Assembly (NCBI GenBank): GCA_900552675.1
Contig: USAI01000003.1
Location: 1-54,544, forward strand
DNA length: 54,544 nucleotides
Source of the DNA: an uncultured Prevotella sp.
GTDB lineage: Bacteria > Bacteroidota > Bacteroidia > Bacteroidales > Bacteroidaceae
Direction of reading: 5' to 3'
The notes below the pieces were generated by a model that was not told the DNA's origin, searched no databases, and saw only the letters and a list, made by a program, of their open reading frames with translations. Shown piece by piece: positions 35,953-43,777 of this stretch. The position numbers were made by a program, and so were the translations under genes. Numbering within the stretch: position 1 is the first letter of the stretch; each line of letters starts with the position of its first letter.

Positions 35953-35960
35953 CAAAATTA
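35953..35960 (-). promoter_or_regulatory. candidate -7 box for oxidoreductase gene
   Basis: Minus strand reads TAATTTTG, an exact TAnnTTTG box, 125 bases before the oxidoreductase start at 35828. No TTTG at the usual distance, so an activator may be needed. Confidence 0.4.
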
Positions 35961-36112
35961 TGAAATATCATACAACATTTTACACATTTCGCTAAATGTA
36001 TTACTTGTATTAGCCTTATATTTTTATAACCACCTATAAATGAACGCCTTACCAAAAGGCCATGTATAATAATGTATTAACTAAAAAAGGTGATACAGAA
36101 GCCCTCTATAGC

Positions 36113-37714
36113 CTATGAAAAGTTCATTATGAGGGTTTCAAAGTCGTCATTGCTCACGCAAGAGCGGTTTTTTGCCCTTGTTTTGTAAGTGTTGACAGTG
36201 TGAACCGAATAGCCCAGATAGCGGGCTATGCGTTCGCTCTCTTTAATGCCCATACGTATGAGGGCGAAGATACGCATCTCGCTGGTGAGCGTTCCTTGCT
36301 CGTGCGGATAGCGACGATTGGCCTCGTCGAACAGCGTGTTATACTGCTCAACAAAGTTGGGGAAGAGGGCGAGGAAGGTGTTGTCGAAATTGCGGAACAT
36401 GGTCTTGCGTTCAACATCAAGCATCTCAAAGCTGGTAATTTTGCCTATTTCGCTATAGTTGCGCATCAGCACAGCCTTGTTCACCTTATTAAAGATATGT
36501 TCCAGCGTGTCGATATGTTCAGAGGCATCGTACAGCGTACGGCCAATATATTTGTTCTTTACCTTGTTGGCCTCTATCAGGCGCTCATTGGCCTCGTTCA
36601 AACTCTCCAGGTGCTGAGCGTTCTGCCGTTGTGCCTCCTTTAGCTTGCGGTTTATCTTACGCGAATAGAGATACACGGCCGCCAAAGCCACAATAATGAG
36701 GGCGAGACAAGCCAATAAGAAGATGTAGAGGTTGCGCTGACGTTTCACCATGTTCAGGTGCGTATCTTCTACCGAAGGCAGAATTGTAGAGAGCGTGATC
36801 AGTCGGCGTGGCGCATTGTAAGCGTTGATAAATTCAAGGGCTTTACGCACATACTGGCTGGCCTTAGCATCGTCGTAATGCTGTATGGCCTGCGATACGT
36901 TGTAGAGCGATGTTATCTCCATTGTGGCCGACTCGTTGTCCAAGATGGCCGACTTGATGAAGCATATAATCGACATCTCCTCGTTGCCCTTTCTATGGTA
37001 GGCCCAGGCTTGCGAAAAATAATAGCCAGCCCTTATATGTTTATCTTTTTCAAAAGACAAGGCTTTGTTAATGAAGGCTATCAAGCGGTCGTCGTCGCCC
37101 TTTCTCTCTAATAGAGAAACATGATACCGATACCAGTCGGTGGTATTAGGCTTTACGTTAGCTACCAACGAGTCGGTATACTGGCTCGACATTTGCGAAT
37201 ATTTGTTTTTACGCGATTTGCATTTAAAAAAGGTGTAGCTACGTTCTGACCATAGCCTTTGCATCGTTTTAAAATACTCTATCTTCAGCCATTGCGGCAT
37301 ATAGTTGCTGTCTAAATTGGCAACCTCCTGGAAAGCTTGAACGTTGTCGCCCACCATAGAGAAGATAAAGGCAAGGTTACACTTGGCCAAAGCCATGAAT
37401 TGGCTGTTGTTCATTTGCTGGGCCACCTCATAGCTTTTCTGGGCATAGACGTAGGCCGAGTCGGCATTATAATATTCGTAAGCCTGATAGATGCGGTGGT
37501 ACACCTCGAAGCGGGTGCCTAAGGTTTCACGACCTGTCACCAGCTTTTTAAGGTCTTTTATCTGTGCTTCATGTTCAGCTTTATACACGGGTGATAGCTC
37601 CAAACTGCGGTCAAGTTTGGCAATCCATTCGTTTATATTTTTACTAAGAGCGTTAGCTTGTAACGTAAAGCCAAGTAATAATAAAACTGTTATAATATGT
37701 TTATAGCGAAGCAT
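36113..37714 (-). CDS. DUF6377 membrane-bound TPR regulator
   Basis: 533-residue one-protein sensor-regulator typical of Bacteroidota. Signal peptide (1-22), a periplasmic helical TPR-like region (about 60-320), one membrane helix (about 329-350, NLYIFLLACLALIIVALAAV), a cytoplasmic coiled coil (about 352-395) and a C-terminal LuxR-like helix-turn-helix (about 480-515: ESERIARYLGYSVHTVNTYKTR). This layout fits DUF6377. Located directly upstream of the oxidation/SusCD locus on the same strand, it is the natural candidate to control it. What it senses is unknown. No phosphoacceptor or histidine-kinase domain is present. Confidence 0.88.
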   Translation of the reverse strand: MLRYKHIITVLLLLGFTLQANALSKNINEWIAKLDRSLELSPVYKAEHEAQIKDLKKLVTGRETLGTRFEVYHRIYQAYEYYNADSAYVYAQKSYEVAQQMNNSQFMALAKCNLAFIFSMVGDNVQAFQEVANLDSNYMPQWLKIEYFKTMQRLWSERSYTFFKCKSRKNKYSQMSSQYTDSLVANVKPNTTDWYRYHVSLLERKGDDDRLIAFINKALSFEKDKHIRAGYYFSQAWAYHRKGNEEMSIICFIKSAILDNESATMEITSLYNVSQAIQHYDDAKASQYVRKALEFINAYNAPRRLITLSTILPSVEDTHLNMVKRQRNLYIFLLACLALIIVALAAVYLYSRKINRKLKEAQRQNAQHLESLNEANERLIEANKVKNKYIGRTLYDASEHIDTLEHIFNKVNKAVLMRNYSEIGKITSFEMLDVERKTMFRNFDNTFLALFPNFVEQYNTLFDEANRRYPHEQGTLTSEMRIFALIRMGIKESERIARYLGYSVHTVNTYKTRAKNRSCVSNDDFETLIMNFS

Positions 37715-37742
37715 GTGAATAAGGTTTGCATTTAGATAAATG

Positions 37743-37774
37743 CAAAGTTAAACAATTTTTTGTATTGAGCCATA
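37743..37774 (-). promoter_or_regulatory. promoter of DUF6377 regulator
   Basis: Minus strand: TAACTTTG (37750-37743), exact -7 box; TATG (37774-37771) 20 bases upstream is one base off TTTG. The box ends 28 bases before the ATG. Confidence 0.6.
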
Positions 37775-37950
37775 TCAATTTTCGATAAATAATCATCAAA
37801 ATTTAACCATCTAACCCTTCACAGAACCACAATACTACAACATAGAGCAACAAAAACATGATAAAAAACAACAATATAAAAAAACAACGCAATAACAACA
37901 AAAAGACAATAGAAACATTTCTTTGTTGTTATCGCGTTGTTATAGCTAAG

Positions 37951-38012
37951 GTCTATAAGAGCTATAAGACCTATAAGTCCCATAAGACCTATATGACCTA
38001 TAAGACCTATAA
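37951..38012. repeat. CTATAAGACC tandem array
   Basis: About six degenerate copies of the 10-base unit also found at 7966-8030. Lies between the CapD-like gene end and the DUF6377 gene. The rest of the 37775-38045 gap is A-rich. Confidence 0.85.
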
Positions 38013-38045
38013 AATATCGCGTTATCGTGCTTGCTATTATTTTTA

Positions 38046-39989
38046 TTACGCCTCCTTCTTGTCGAGCACCTCGTAGCGCGAGTGTTTCGACACATATTCG
38101 GGCACGATATCTTTCATCTTCTTCACCGTGGCCATATCGTCATATTTGCCAGCTATGTCGCACAAGTCTTCAATGTCGCGCTCAGCATCTTCATATTCAT
38201 AGTTGCGCACCATGGCAATGCGTATCTTTTTATGGAACGAGGGCTTGGTGTTTTCGTTCTCGTTCAGCACCTCTTCATACAGCTTCTCGCCCTCGCGCAA
38301 GCCCGTATACTTAATCTCTACGTTGGTGGCGCCACTAAGCTGTATCATGCGGCGTGCCAGGTCGGCAATGCGCACAGGCTCGCCCATATCAAAGACAAAT
38401 ATCTCGCCGCCCTTACCATGTGTGCCAGCTTCGAGCACCAGTATACAGGCTTCGGGTATAAGCATGAAGAAACGAATAATCTTGGGATGGGTAACGGTGA
38501 GCGGACCACCAGCCTCCAACTGCTTGCGGAAGAGGGGGATAACGCTGCCGTTTGAGCCTAACACGTTACCAAAACGGGTGGTAACAAACTGTGTTACGCC
38601 TTGTATCTTTCCGTCTTTAATGGCCTTGTCGAGGCTCTGCACGTAAATCTCGCAGATACGTTTCGAGCAGCCCATCACGTTGGTGGGGTTCACGGCCTTA
38701 TCGGTAGAAATCATCACAAACTTCTTTACGCCATACTTCACGCTGAGGTCGGCAATAACCTTTGTTCCCCACACGTTGTTTTGTATGCTCTCGCTGGGGT
38801 TATCCTCCATCATGGGCACATGCTTGTAGGCAGCAGCGTGGAACACGTAGTCGGGGCGGAAGGTAGAGAAGATGCTCTCCATGCGGTCTTGCTTGCAGAT
38901 GCTGGTCACCACGGTCTCGGCCTTGATGTCGGGATATTGGTTCTTCATCATCAGGCGAATGTCGTGCTGGGGTGTCTCGGCCTGGTCGATAAGCATCATC
39001 TCGGCGGGCTTGTAGATGGCTATCTGTCTTACCATCTCTGAGCCGATAGAGCCTGCCGAACCGGTGATAAGCACCTTCTTGCCCGAGAGCAGGGCGCCCA
39101 CCTTCTCCATATCAACCTGTATCTCGTCGCGGGGCAGCAGGTCTTCAATCTTCACCTCGCGCATCTGTATGCTCTTGTTCTCGCTGGCGTGCTGCGACCA
39201 CTCTTCAACATCTTGTGCGATAAAAATCTTTACGCCAGCATTGATAAAGAGGTCTTGCAGCTGGCGGTTCTTCACAAACAGGTCGTGCTTCAAGGGGCTC
39301 ACCATCACACACTTAATGTCGTTATCGCGAATGATAGCGGCCAAATCTTCCTGGGTAGAGTAGATGCGCTTGCCCATGAGGCGCTCATTATAGTGGGGCT
39401 TGCTATCGCCAATGTATCCGTCGATGATGTATCGCACGGGCTTGGTGTTGCGGCAGTTGTTGGTAATGGCAATGGCGCCAGCGTGTGTGCCGTAAATCAG
39501 GGTGTGCTTAGCCGTTTTGCCTACCAGCGCACTCTCGTACAGCAACTTAATAAAGATGCGCGTCAAGCACATCAGCAGTGCGGTACCAAAATACATGATA
39601 AACAGCATGCGGAAGGTGAACGAGTAGAAGTGGGTAGCCAAGAAGCTATCAGGGGCGCTATGTCGCACAATGCTGTTGGCAAGAACCGCCATCGCTAAGC
39701 CAAACATATTGGCGTAGCATACACGTAGGAGGTCGACAAACTGCGAGTAGCGCAAGATGCCGCTATAGGTATGAAAGAGGCGGAAGCCTATAACATTGAA
39801 AAAACAAAATACGATGAACGAGTGTAATAAAAGAGGCCATTCGCTCAACAACTCGGTGAGCGGATGTCGAAGCCACATGATAAACAGCCCGCCAAAGAAG
39901 CAGGTTAATGTATCAAAAATTACGATGCACCAGTAAGGTAGAGCATTACGTCCAAAATACCAGTTAAAGAAATCTCTCATCAACTTCAT
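38046..39989 (-). CDS. membrane UDP-sugar epimerase/dehydratase, CapD/FlaA1 type
   Basis: Nucleotide-sugar modifying enzyme for capsule, O-antigen or protein glycosylation. About 647 residues from MKLMRDFFNWYFGRN. Four membrane helices in the first ~140 residues, a CoA-binding-like Rossmann region (about 160-290), then the catalytic SDR domain: VLITGSAGSIGSEMVRQ (nucleotide binding), AAYKHVPMMEDNP, and STDKAVNPTNVMGCSKR where the catalytic Tyr of SDR enzymes is Met, as in the FlaA1/CapD branch. Likely a 4,6-dehydratase acting on UDP-GlcNAc or similar. ATGs at 40025 and 39980 are alternative starts. Not surrounded by a capsule cluster, so probably a housekeeping glycan step. Confidence 0.92.
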   Translation of the reverse strand: MKLMRDFFNWYFGRNALPYWCIVIFDTLTCFFGGLFIMWLRHPLTELLSEWPLLLHSFIVFCFFNVIGFRLFHTYSGILRYSQFVDLLRVCYANMFGLAMAVLANSIVRHSAPDSFLATHFYSFTFRMLFIMYFGTALLMCLTRIFIKLLYESALVGKTAKHTLIYGTHAGAIAITNNCRNTKPVRYIIDGYIGDSKPHYNERLMGKRIYSTQEDLAAIIRDNDIKCVMVSPLKHDLFVKNRQLQDLFINAGVKIFIAQDVEEWSQHASENKSIQMREVKIEDLLPRDEIQVDMEKVGALLSGKKVLITGSAGSIGSEMVRQIAIYKPAEMMLIDQAETPQHDIRLMMKNQYPDIKAETVVTSICKQDRMESIFSTFRPDYVFHAAAYKHVPMMEDNPSESIQNNVWGTKVIADLSVKYGVKKFVMISTDKAVNPTNVMGCSKRICEIYVQSLDKAIKDGKIQGVTQFVTTRFGNVLGSNGSVIPLFRKQLEAGGPLTVTHPKIIRFFMLIPEACILVLEAGTHGKGGEIFVFDMGEPVRIADLARRMIQLSGATNVEIKYTGLREGEKLYEEVLNENENTKPSFHKKIRIAMVRNYEYEDAERDIEDLCDIAGKYDDMATVKKMKDIVPEYVSKHSRYEVLDKKEA

Positions 39990-40184
39990 AAATGATAGCG
40001 CTTTTTCGTTCAGTACTATAATCAAAGATGGTTGTTATTTTAGAACGTTTTCGTTGAGCCAGATGAGCAGAGCCAAGCTTGCTTGAGCTTTGCCATGGCG
40101 AGAAAACGTGCCATGAAATGGAACCTTCTTCTTTTTTTATTCTCTTGCTTGCAAGGCTACCCTACACTTAACATATAACCATTT

Positions 40185-40214
40185 TTTGCCTTTTTTTGTC
40201 ATAGTCTATCTTTG
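40185..40214 (+). promoter_or_regulatory. orphan promoter, plus strand
   Basis: TTTG (40185-40188), 18-base spacer, TATCTTTG (40207-40214): close to the Bacteroidota consensus, with no protein-coding gene downstream. Confidence 0.6.
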
Positions 40215-40220
40215 TATTGT

Positions 40221-40343
40221 TGTGTATGTGTTGTGGGTATGTAGGGTGCACAGCCATTTAACAAGGCATTGGCACAAAGTTAATAATAATGTTTGTAAAA
40301 AAGGGGGGATGAACCAACTTTTTTTTCACCTCCCCATTTTTTT
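40221..40343 (+). ncRNA. candidate small RNA of about 120 nt
   Basis: Defined by the promoter at 40185-40214 and a terminator: GGGGGGATGAA (40303-40313) pairs with TTCACCTCCCC (40325-40335; one G-T wobble, one A-C mismatch), followed by seven T (40337-40343). No convincing reading frame inside. Transcript would be antisense to the leader of the CapD-like gene if that gene uses the minus-strand box at 40275-40282. Family unknown. Confidence 0.4.
40275..40282 (-). promoter_or_regulatory. candidate -7 box for CapD-like gene
   Basis: Minus strand reads TAACTTTG. It would give a leader of about 280 bases to 39989. No clear TTTG partner at 19-21 bases. Confidence 0.35.
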
Positions 40344-40445
40344 GATTTTTAACAATAAAGTTGACAAGTAGACGAGATACGAGCAGACAAGGAGAATAGC
40401 TCTTAAAAAGCGCGCTGCAAACGCTTGCCACCCTTTGTTACCACA

Positions 40446-40485
40446 AAACAAAAAAGGGCTGTTCACACATTAGTGAGCAGCCCTT
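40446..40485 (-). terminator. pckA terminator
   Basis: Minus strand: AAGGGCTGCTCAC, 6-base loop, GTGAACAGCCCTT (13 bp with one wobble), followed by TTTTGTTTTG. About 60 bases after the pckA stop. Confidence 0.85.
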
Positions 40486-40541
40486 CAAAGGGTTTATCTT
40501 GTGGCATCACACGAGGGCGATGCCGTCAAGCTATCAAGCTA

Positions 40542-42143
40542 TTAGAGCTGAGGACCAGCAGCAACGAGGGCCTTACCAGCCTCGTTGTTGGTGTACTTAG
40601 CGAAGTTCTTGATGAAGCGAGCAGCGAGGTCCTTAGCCTTCTCCTCCCACTGAGAAGCCTCAGCGTAGGTGTCGCGGGGATCAAGAATTTCAGTAGCAAC
40701 GCCAGGAAGCTCTGTGGGCACCTTGAAGTCGAACATCGGAATCTGCTTTGTAGGAGCCTTGTCGATGTCACCGCTCAGGATGGCGTCGATGATGCCACGG
40801 GTGTCGCGGATAGAGATACGCTTGCCAGTGCCGTTCCAGCCAGTGTTTACGAGGTAAGCCTTGGCGTTGTTCTTCTTCATCTTCTTAACCAGCTCCTGTG
40901 CATACTTGGTAGGATGCAGCTCAAGGAATGCCTGGCCGAAGCAAGCTGAGAAGGTAGGAGTGGGCTCTGTGATGCCACGCTCTGTACCAGCGAGCTTAGC
41001 GGTGAATCCTGAGAGGAAGTAGTACTGAGTCTGCTCGGGAGTCAGGATAGAAACGGGAGGCAGCACGCCGAAAGCGTCGGCTGACAGGAAGATAACCTGC
41101 TTAGCAGCGGGTGCTGAAGAACCCTCCTTGATGTTGTTGATGTGGTAGATAGGATAAGAAACACGAGTGTTCTCGGTAACGCTCTTGTCAGCGAAATCGA
41201 TCTTGCCGTTAGCATCAACAGTTACGTTCTCGAGGAGAGCGTCGCGACGGATAGCGTTGTAGATATCGGGCTCTGACTCCTTGTCGAGGTTGATAACCTT
41301 AGCGTAGCAGCCACCCTCGAAGTTGAACACGCCGTTGTCGTCCCATCCGTGCTCGTCGTCACCGATAAGCAGACGCTTAGGATCGGTAGACAGAGTGGTC
41401 TTACCTGTACCTGACAGACCGAAGAAGATAGCTGTGTTCTCGCCGTTCTTGTCGCAGTTTGCTGAGCAGTGCATAGAAGCGATGCCCTTCAAGGGGAGGA
41501 AGTAGTTCATCATAGAGAACATACCCTTCTTCATCTCACCACCGTACCATGTGTTGATGATAACCTGCTCCTTAGAAGTTACGTTGAAAGCAACGCAGGT
41601 CTCTGAGTGCAGACCGAGCTCCTGATAGTTTTCTACCTTAGCCTTAGAAGCGTTGTAAACAACGAAGTCGGGCTCGAAAGCCTCCAGCTCTTCAGCTGTA
41701 GGACGGATGAACATGTTTGTTACGAAGTGAGCCTGCCATGCAACCTCAACGATGAAACGAACAGCCATACGAGTGTCCTTGTTGGCACCGCAGAAACCAT
41801 CTACTACATAGAGGTTCTTGTTGCAAAGTTCTTTCTTGGCGATATCCTTAACCGTAGCCCATACATCTTCAGACATGGGGTGGTTATCGTTCTTATATTC
41901 CTCTGAAGTCCACCATACAGTGTCCTTAGAGTTTTCATCCATTACGATGTACTTGTCCTTAGGTGAACGGCCGGTATAGATACCAGTCATTACGTCCACA
42001 GCGCCGAGCTCGGTTTCTTTACCTACCTCGAAGCCCTCGAGACCAGCTTTGGTCTCTTCTTCGAACAATTTCTCATAAGACGGATTGTGAGCGATTACTG
42101 TAGAACCAGTAATACCGTACTTTGTCAAATCTAACTTTGCCAT
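40542..42143 (-). CDS. pckA: phosphoenolpyruvate carboxykinase (ATP)
   Basis: Interconverts oxaloacetate and PEP with ATP/ADP; in gut Bacteroidota it mainly runs toward oxaloacetate, feeding succinate formation, and also serves gluconeogenesis. 533 residues. P-loop FFGLSGTGKTTLSTD at about residue 240-254; metal/PEP region GDDEHGWDDNGVFNFEGGC; substrate-binding arginine in IYTGRSPKDKYIV. ATP type is indicated by length and by these motifs. Carries its own promoter, a hairpin leader and a terminator, so monocistronic. Base composition and codon choice look like those of a highly expressed gene (AAG, CTC, GTA-rich, few rare codons). Confidence 0.97.
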   Translation of the reverse strand: MAKLDLTKYGITGSTVIAHNPSYEKLFEEETKAGLEGFEVGKETELGAVDVMTGIYTGRSPKDKYIVMDENSKDTVWWTSEEYKNDNHPMSEDVWATVKDIAKKELCNKNLYVVDGFCGANKDTRMAVRFIVEVAWQAHFVTNMFIRPTAEELEAFEPDFVVYNASKAKVENYQELGLHSETCVAFNVTSKEQVIINTWYGGEMKKGMFSMMNYFLPLKGIASMHCSANCDKNGENTAIFFGLSGTGKTTLSTDPKRLLIGDDEHGWDDNGVFNFEGGCYAKVINLDKESEPDIYNAIRRDALLENVTVDANGKIDFADKSVTENTRVSYPIYHINNIKEGSSAPAAKQVIFLSADAFGVLPPVSILTPEQTQYYFLSGFTAKLAGTERGITEPTPTFSACFGQAFLELHPTKYAQELVKKMKKNNAKAYLVNTGWNGTGKRISIRDTRGIIDAILSGDIDKAPTKQIPMFDFKVPTELPGVATEILDPRDTYAEASQWEEKAKDLAARFIKNFAKYTNNEAGKALVAAGPQL

Positions 42144-42210
42144 TTTTACTAAATATTTTTAGAAGTGAATGAAATATCTAATTAATAATGTTTTATCTTG
42201 TGTATCCTGA

Positions 42211-42235
42211 TCATGGCACCCGCTGAGTGCCATGA
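42211..42235 (-). promoter_or_regulatory. hairpin in pckA leader
   Basis: Perfect 9-bp inverted repeat TCATGGCAC / GTGCCATGA with a 7-base loop, between promoter and start codon. No T-run follows, so it is not a simple terminator; it may stabilise the mRNA or bind a regulator. Confidence 0.5.
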
Positions 42236-42274
42236 CTGTTTGCAATCTTTATACCAGTTATCTCTATTTGCCCG

Positions 42275-42305
42275 CAAAGTTAGAAAAAAGTTATTGAACG
42301 ACAAA
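42275..42305 (-). promoter_or_regulatory. pckA promoter
   Basis: Minus strand: TTTG (42305-42302), 19-base spacer, TAACTTTG (42282-42275), an exact consensus match. Leader about 125 bases. Confidence 0.8.
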
Positions 42306-42412
42306 CCGTTTTTCAAACAAAAATGCAGAATGAAAAAATATTTTTGGTTAAAGTTTTTGAAAAGCGCCTTTTGTCAAGGTTTTTTAGCATTTATGGGTAT
42401 AAATTTTTATCG

Positions 42413-42464
42413 AAACGGATGCACCCTCCAAGTAGGACGGTGGCCTCCGTGCCCCGTCCTCCAG
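42413..42464 (-). repeat. 52-bp palindromic repeat, family 1, copy 2
   Basis: Inverted relative to 7115-7166; the two differ at one base in 52. Lies between the pckA promoter and the 3' end of recX. Confidence 0.85.
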
Positions 42465-42476
42465 CACCCAGCACTT

Positions 42477-42974
42477 CTAAATAGCGTCGGCCTCATTGAA
42501 GAAGCGCTCGGCGTGGCGCGCCACCATGTCGGGCATGAAGCCTCGTTGTAGGGCAAAGCGCATCAGCTTGCACCTACACTCATAGGCCGACGCCCCTTTT
42601 ATGGTGCGTGCCTTAGCCTTGAGCAGTGGCAACAGCGTGTCTTCAAAGGCTTGGGCCGATACGGTGGCCAGCGCCTCGTCAATGGTGTGCCTGTCAACGC
42701 CTTTCAGTGCAAGTGCTTGCGCTATCTTGCGTGGCCCCCAGTGGTCGAAGCGCAACTTGTCGTCAACAAACATTCGGGCGTAGCGCGTATCGTCAACGAA
42801 GCGTGCGTCGATGAGGGCGTCAACCACCTGTTGTTGCGTGTCGGCGTCAAGGCCCCAGCGCATCATGCGTTGTCGCATCTCGCCCGTGCTGTGTTCGCCC
42901 TTGGCGCACAGGGTGCTCAGGCGTGCAAAGGCCTCATCGCCAGTCATCTCACCTTTATTACGAGTAAATGCCAT
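42477..42974 (-). CDS. recX: regulatory protein RecX
   Basis: Inhibitor of RecA filament extension. 165 residues, all-helical, with three RecX-type repeats: the first includes YARMFVDDKLRFDHWGPRKIAQALALKGVDRHTIDEAL (quoted in parts: YARMFVDDKLRFDHWGP, RKIAQALALKGV), and the C-terminal YECRCKLMRFALQRGF repeats the KLxRFALxRGF pattern. It is not next to recA here, which is normal in this group. Starts 38 bases after the RNase H gene on the same strand, so likely co-transcribed with it. Confidence 0.88.
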   Translation of the reverse strand: MAFTRNKGEMTGDEAFARLSTLCAKGEHSTGEMRQRMMRWGLDADTQQQVVDALIDARFVDDTRYARMFVDDKLRFDHWGPRKIAQALALKGVDRHTIDEALATVSAQAFEDTLLPLLKAKARTIKGASAYECRCKLMRFALQRGFMPDMVARHAERFFNEADAI

Positions 42975-43012
42975 TATTTATACATTTTATTATTTATTCG
43001 CGCTTCGCGGAG

Positions 43013-43483
43013 TTATTTTCTTCCGAAGTCGGCTGGCACCTCGCCCCACAGACGCGTTTCCCACTTCACCACCATGTTATCGAGCACGGGGTGGCTGCGC
43101 AACCATGCCTCGGCACGTGCAATGATGTTGTAAAGCGGAGCCGTTTGCGGTGTGCGTTCCAGTTTTGTCTTACACTGTCGTTTCTTCACCCACAAGATAG
43201 CGTTATGCGAGTCGCTGTAGATAGTTTTTCCTTTCACCCCCATCTTGTCGAGCAGCGCCAGAGCATGCACAATGGCCAGAAACTCGCCTATATTGTTGGT
43301 GCCGTGCATAGGGCCAAAATGAAACACCTGAGCCCCCGTAGCCAGGTCGATAGCCTGATATTCCATGGGGCCAGGGTTGCCCGAACAGGCAGCATCCACA
43401 GCAAGAGCGTTAGCCGTCACCTGTGGCGGCAAGGGCAGCACCGTATCGTGGCGGTCGGTGGGAGGGTTGGTTAAGTTGGTCAT
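43013..43483 (-). CDS. ribonuclease H
   Basis: Cuts the RNA strand of RNA-DNA hybrids. 156 residues from MTNLTNPPTDRHD. Catalytic acids: Asp in AVDAACSGNPGPMEY, Glu in NNIGEFLAI, Asp in TIYSDSHNAI and a C-terminal Asp in EVPADFGRK, completing the DEDD set of the RNase H1 fold. The frame stays open upstream to 43600, but that part is the reading-through of a palindromic repeat (residues RGPPCPVLPEK), so I place the start at 43483. Upstream of recX. Confidence 0.9.
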   Translation of the reverse strand: MTNLTNPPTDRHDTVLPLPPQVTANALAVDAACSGNPGPMEYQAIDLATGAQVFHFGPMHGTNNIGEFLAIVHALALLDKMGVKGKTIYSDSHNAILWVKKRQCKTKLERTPQTAPLYNIIARAEAWLRSHPVLDNMVVKWETRLWGEVPADFGRK

Positions 43484-43522
43484 AACAATTATATCTGTAC
43501 TATCTGTGTTCGTTTTCTCAGG

Positions 43523-43551
43523 GAGGACGGGGCACGGAGGCCCTCGTCCTA
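43523..43551 (+). repeat. palindromic repeat, family 1, short copy 3
   Basis: GAGGACGGGGCACGGAGGCC followed by CTCGTCCTAC; shares the first part of the 52-bp unit and ends earlier. Just upstream of the RNase H start. Confidence 0.75.
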
Positions 43552-43600
43552 CTATAGTTTGCGATACAGTTATTAATTCATTGTTAGCAATGCCATTCAC

Positions 43601-43747
43601 GAGGGTGTGTCAAAATAGAAGTTAACAGAAGTTAGCGGACATATGTATAAATTGCTGAAAATAAAGCATTTGTCTGTTAACTTCCATCCATCGTAGATGG
43701 ATTAACTTCTTCTTAACTTCCTCTAACTCCTATTTTGACACACCCTC
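43601..43747. mobile_element. 147-bp MITE-like element
   Basis: Terminal inverted repeats GAGGGTGTGTCAAAATAG at both ends (18 perfect bases, extending with one mismatch to about 24: AAGTTA versus GAGTTA). Inside are GAAGTTA words in both orientations and a small palindrome ATCCATCGTAGATGGAT. No reading frame. No target duplication is visible in the immediate flanks (TCAC / AAGC). Ends resemble those of insertion sequences with TGTGTCAAAA termini (inference). Confidence 0.7.
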
Positions 43748-43775
43748 AAGCCGCGAAGCGGCGCGGGGGTGGGGC
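43748..43775 (+). repeat. palindromic repeat, family 2
   Basis: AAGCCGCGAAGCGGC then GCGGGGGTGGGGC; abuts the MITE-like element directly and ends two bases before the argS stop codon. Confidence 0.75.
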
Positions 43776-43777
43776 TT

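Larger units (their letters stand above)
39990..40541. other. gene-free region between capD-like gene and pckA
   Basis: Contains a GTTTTC/GAAAAC inverted repeat (ACGTTTTC 40045-40052, GAAAACGT 40102-40109), a strong plus-strand promoter with a nearby terminator (candidate small RNA, 40185-40343), a minus-strand TAACTTTG box (40275-40282), a fragment of the 24.6-kb inverted-repeat element (40369-40385), and the pckA terminator. Confidence 0.6.

Noticed and set aside
37858..38076. Short plus-strand frame with KTYKSHKTYMTYKTYK repeats
   Set aside because: It is a translation of the CTATAAGACC array and A-rich DNA; no family, no promoter, composition unlike the real genes.
40425..40949. Plus-strand frame of 174 codons opposite pckA
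   Set aside because: Antisense shadow of a highly biased gene; composition follows the pckA codons.
42198..42551. Plus-strand frame of 117 codons antisense to the pckA leader and recX end
   Set aside because: It runs through the pckA promoter, a palindromic repeat and the recX 3' end; no recognisable domain.
43484..43600. Longer N-terminus for the RNase H protein
   Set aside because: The extra 39 residues translate a palindromic repeat and precede the usual start; no caulimovirus-type RNA-binding domain is present.
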